A program made the position numbers and the translations under genes. DNA of 7,383 bases, from positions 1-7,383 of the forward strand of contig JAGDMJ010000154.1 of assembly GCA_017860555.1 (NCBI GenBank), in the 5' to 3' direction. Position 1 is the first letter of the stretch. Every line of letters starts with the position of its first letter. The notes under the pieces were generated by a model. It ran no database searches and was not told the DNA's origin. It worked only from the letters and a program-made list of their open reading frames with translations. The DNA is from Bacteroidota bacterium (GTDB lineage: Bacteria > Bacteroidota > Ignavibacteria > UBA10030 > UBA6906). Positions 4,919 to 7,383 of this stretch are shown piece after piece.

Positions 4919-7383
4919 ATGGAGCGACGAAATTTCCTTAAGATTGCCGGCGCTGCCACAGTCGCGACCGCCCTTCCCGGATGTACCCCGAAAGAGCCGA
5001 AGTCCCTGCTGCCATATATCATCCCGGACGAGGAGATCATCCCGGGACGCTCGGTGATGTATGCAACCGTCTGCAGGGAATGCCCGGCCGGCTGCGGCAT
5101 GAATGTCAGAGTGAGGGAGGGGAGAGCGACCAAAGCCGAGGGAAATCCGTACCACCCGGTGAACAAGGGGACGCTCTGCGCGCGGGGTCAGGCGGCTCTG
5201 CAGGGACTCTACAATCCGGACAGAATTCAAACGCCCCTCCGCAAGACAGACGCGGGCGGATGGGAACGGATCAGTTGGGAACAGGCGGAAGAGCTGGTTG
5301 TCGCCGGGGTCCAGAAGGCGCTGCAAGAAGGAGAGGGGAGGGAGATCACATGGGTTTCATCCCATGTCACCGGAAGCCTGGACCGCCTCATTGATGAATG
5401 GCTGAAACTCGGCGGTTCCTCCCGTCGCTATCGATATGAACCGTTCGGTCACGAAGCGGTCAAGCGGGCGAACGATCTGGTGTTCGGAATCCCGGAGATA
5501 CCACGCTACAGGCTGAACGATGCGGACATGATCATTTCGTTCGGGGCGGACATTCTTGAGACATGGATGTCGCCTGTGGAGTTGACCGGTCAATTTGCGC
5601 AGGCGCGTGGATCGTCCGGAACCCGCAGCCGCTTCATCTATGTCGGGCCACGACTCTCGCTGACGGCCAGCAACGCAGATGAGTGGGTCGCTGTGGCGCC
5701 CGAGGCCATGGGTACGCTCGCGCTTTCCATTTTGTACGTTCTTCTCAATGAAGGGACGCCAGCGATCAGCCGCGAAGATGCTGCGCGCTTGAAACACGTC
5801 GTGGGTCAATTCTCTCCTGATCAGATTGCGGCCTCGGTGGGATTGCCAGCCGGGGAAATCGTCTCGCTGGGGAAATCCCTCGCGGGCTCACGCAAAGCTC
5901 TGGCGATCGCAGGTGGCCCTCTGCTGGAGAACGACGGCGGCGTTCGGACGATTGCGGCGGTGAACCTCCTGAACTATGCCTGCGGTGCGGTTCGGGAAAG
6001 CGTTGACTTCGGCGCGCCGAGCAGCATGTCACGGCTTAGTTCCTATGAGGATCTTCTCACCCTCGTCGCGTTGATGGAGGGGGAGCGTATCCCACTCCTC
6101 TTCCTGAGCGACGTCAATCCCGTCTATGCTCTTCCTGAGGGGGGCCGGTTCGCTGCCGCACTGAGGCAGGTTCCCTTCACAGTGGCCCTGACAAGCTTTC
6201 TGGACGAGACGAGTTCGCTCGCCTCATTGGTCCTTCCTATTCACACCCCCCTGGAGACGTGGGGAGACTTCGAACCATACCCGGGTCTTCATGGGCTCAT
6301 GCAACCCGTGATGGAGCCTGTCTTCCCAACCAAAGGGCTCGGCGATCTTCTCCTGGAGACGGGGAAGAAACTGGATCCCGCGTGGAAAGAGTATCCCATT
6401 GCTTTCAGTGAGTACCTCAAGGAAGATTGGAAGCAAATCCACAAACGCAGTGGCGAGAAGGCCCCATTCGATACTTTCTGGACAGAATCTCTTGCCAGGG
6501 GAGGCGTGTGGGAGGAGGGCGGGCAACGTAAGGTTAAACTGGCCTCGACCCTGAGCCCGTCCCTGTTTCGTGATGCTCCCGTGCGCCAGGAAGCCAGCAG
6601 AGAGCTAAGCGCCTTGATCATCTACCCATCGATCTCTTTTTTCGACGGACGGGGAGCGAACAGGCCCTGGCTCCAGGAATTGCCCGATCCCATGACACGG
6701 CTTGTGTGGGGATCGTGGATAGAGATTCATCCGGATGACGCGGCCATGCTTGGAGTTCGCGACGGAGACGGGGTCACCCTTGAGACCGCTCGAGGACAAA
6801 TTGAGGCGGGCGCATTCATCACGCATGGCATCGCCAAGGGTTCCGTTGCTGTTCCCATGGGACAAGGGCATGCGGCGTTCGGACGCTATGCCAGCGGCGT
6901 CGGGTCAAACCCGGTAAGGCTGCTGGAGCCGTCCGCCTCCATAGCCGGGGGAATGCAGTGGGCAGGGACCAAGGTCCAGGTGCGGAAGGGGAGTGGTACC
7001 GGGCATTCTGCGTCGGTGCAGGAGGCTCGAAGCGAGCATCACCGCGAGATTGCACGAGAGATCAGTCAGGAGGACCTGAACGGGGGCGGAGCGACAGAGG
7101 AGGGTGAGGCCCCGACGATCTACCCGCACATGGAATATGCAAAGCATCACTGGGGGATGGTCATTGATCTCGACCGATGTACGGGATGCGGAGCGTGTGT
7201 GACGGCGTGCTATGCAGAAAACAACATCCCCGTCGTGGGCAAGGATGAAGTGATCAACGGCCGCGAAATGGCCTGGCTTCGTATAGACAGGTATTATCAA
7301 GAGCGAGAAGGGGCGGACAAACTCGGTCGTGCGCGTTTCATACCGATGCTCTGCCAGCACTGCGGGATGGCTCCGTGCGAGAC
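4919..7383 (+). CDS. actB: Alternative Complex III iron-sulfur subunit ActB (3' end outside window)
   Basis: The frame is open without a stop from ATG 4919 to the right edge (821 complete codons). It is a fusion of a molybdopterin-oxidoreductase-like domain (about residues 40-690) and a ferredoxin-like domain (from about 740, continuing outside). The N-terminus MERRNFLKIAG is a twin-arginine export signal, and ALPGC ending at C22 is a likely lipobox, so the protein should be exported folded and lipid-anchored in the periplasm. C52-x2-C55-x3-C59-x27-C87 is the spacing of the N-terminal [4Fe-4S] site of molybdoenzymes. C754-x2-C757-x2-C760-x3-C764 and the start of a second set, C812-x2-C815-x4-C820, belong to the ferredoxin domain. 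ActB carries electrons from quinol oxidised at ActC to ActA. Three nt separate it from actA. AGGTGA (4910-4915) is a weak, closely spaced ribosome site, and the Tat motif fixes the start. A polysulfide or tetrathionate reductase-type A-B fusion is the alternative, made unlikely by actA. Confidence 0.93.
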   Translation, partial: MERRNFLKIAGAATVATALPGCTPKEPKSLLPYIIPDEEIIPGRSVMYATVCRECPAGCGMNVRVREGRATKAEGNPYHPVNKGTLCARGQAALQGLYNPDRIQTPLRKTDAGGWERISWEQAEELVVAGVQKALQEGEGREITWVSSHVTGSLDRLIDEWLKLGGSSRRYRYEPFGHEAVKRANDLVFGIPEIPRYRLNDADMIISFGADILETWMSPVELTGQFAQARGSSGTRSRFIYVGPRLSLTASNADEWVAVAPEAMGTLALSILYVLLNEGTPAISREDAARLKHVVGQFSPDQIAASVGLPAGEIVSLGKSLAGSRKALAIAGGPLLENDGGVRTIAAVNLLNYACGAVRESVDFGAPSSMSRLSSYEDLLTLVALMEGERIPLLFLSDVNPVYALPEGGRFAAALRQVPFTVALTSFLDETSSLASLVLPIHTPLETWGDFEPYPGLHGLMQPVMEPVFPTKGLGDLLLETGKKLDPAWKEYPIAFSEYLKEDWKQIHKRSGEKAPFDTFWTESLARGGVWEEGGQRKVKLASTLSPSLFRDAPVRQEASRELSALIIYPSISFFDGRGANRPWLQELPDPMTRLVWGSWIEIHPDDAAMLGVRDGDGVTLETARGQIEAGAFITHGIAKGSVAVPMGQGHAAFGRYASGVGSNPVRLLEPSASIAGGMQWAGTKVQVRKGSGTGHSASVQEARSEHHREIAREISQEDLNGGGATEEGEAPTIYPHMEYAKHHWGMVIDLDRCTGCGACVTACYAENNIPVVGKDEVINGREMAWLRIDRYYQEREGADKLGRARFIPMLCQHCGMAPCE

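Noticed and set aside
4496..5326. 276-residue open frame on the minus strand across actA and actB
   Set aside because: It lies opposite two well-supported genes with haem and iron-sulfur motifs. The translation shows no recognisable motif and is an antisense shadow.
6905..7360. 151-residue minus-strand frame near the right edge
   Set aside because: It lies opposite the ferredoxin-like domain of actB, whose cysteine pattern shows the + strand is coding here.

Overview
The window is a stretch of bacterial chromosome, GC-rich by eye, with every recognisable gene on the + strand. It contains the tail of an amino-acid biosynthesis gene, a divalent-cation channel gene, and then a tightly packed aerobic respiratory operon that runs off the right edge.

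Layout. Positions 2-184 are the last 60 codons of a monofunctional aspartate kinase. Positions 185-431 are non-coding and carry a candidate promoter that starts on the lysC stop codon. Positions 432-1439 encode a CorA-type Mg2+/Co2+ channel. A short A+T-rich gap (1440-1498) leads into the respiratory run: ccoS (1499-1738), ccoN (1704-3170), ccoO (3167-3757), a membrane-anchored monohaem cytochrome c in the place of ccoP (3732-4418), actA (4415-4915) and actB (4919 to beyond 7383, incomplete). From ccoS to actA each gene overlaps the next, and only 3 nt separate actA from actB, so this looks like one translationally coupled transcript.

How the genes fit together. ActA (five c-type haem sites) and ActB (Tat-exported fusion of a molybdopterin-oxidoreductase-like domain and a ferredoxin-like iron-sulfur domain) are the first two subunits of Alternative Complex III, a quinol:electron-acceptor oxidoreductase that replaces the bc1 complex. 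CcoN and CcoO are the core of a cbb3-type haem-copper oxidase, and CcoS is its assembly factor. The inferred path is quinol -> ActB/ActA side of ACIII -> c-type cytochromes, including the monohaem CcoP-like protein -> CcoO -> CcoN -> O2. The expected downstream genes (actC, an NrfD-like quinol-site membrane subunit, then actD/E/F) lie outside the window.

Organism. ACIII, ccoS placed directly before ccoN, a promoter that fits the Bacteroidota -33/-7 consensus, and weak or absent Shine-Dalgarno sequences at most starts together suggest the FCB group (Bacteroidota, Ignavibacteria/Chlorobi relatives, Rhodothermota) or a neighbouring phylum. CcoN and CcoO are separate proteins, unlike the fused CcoNO of many Flavobacteriia. 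This placement is an inference. No mobile element, CRISPR array, rRNA or tRNA was seen.
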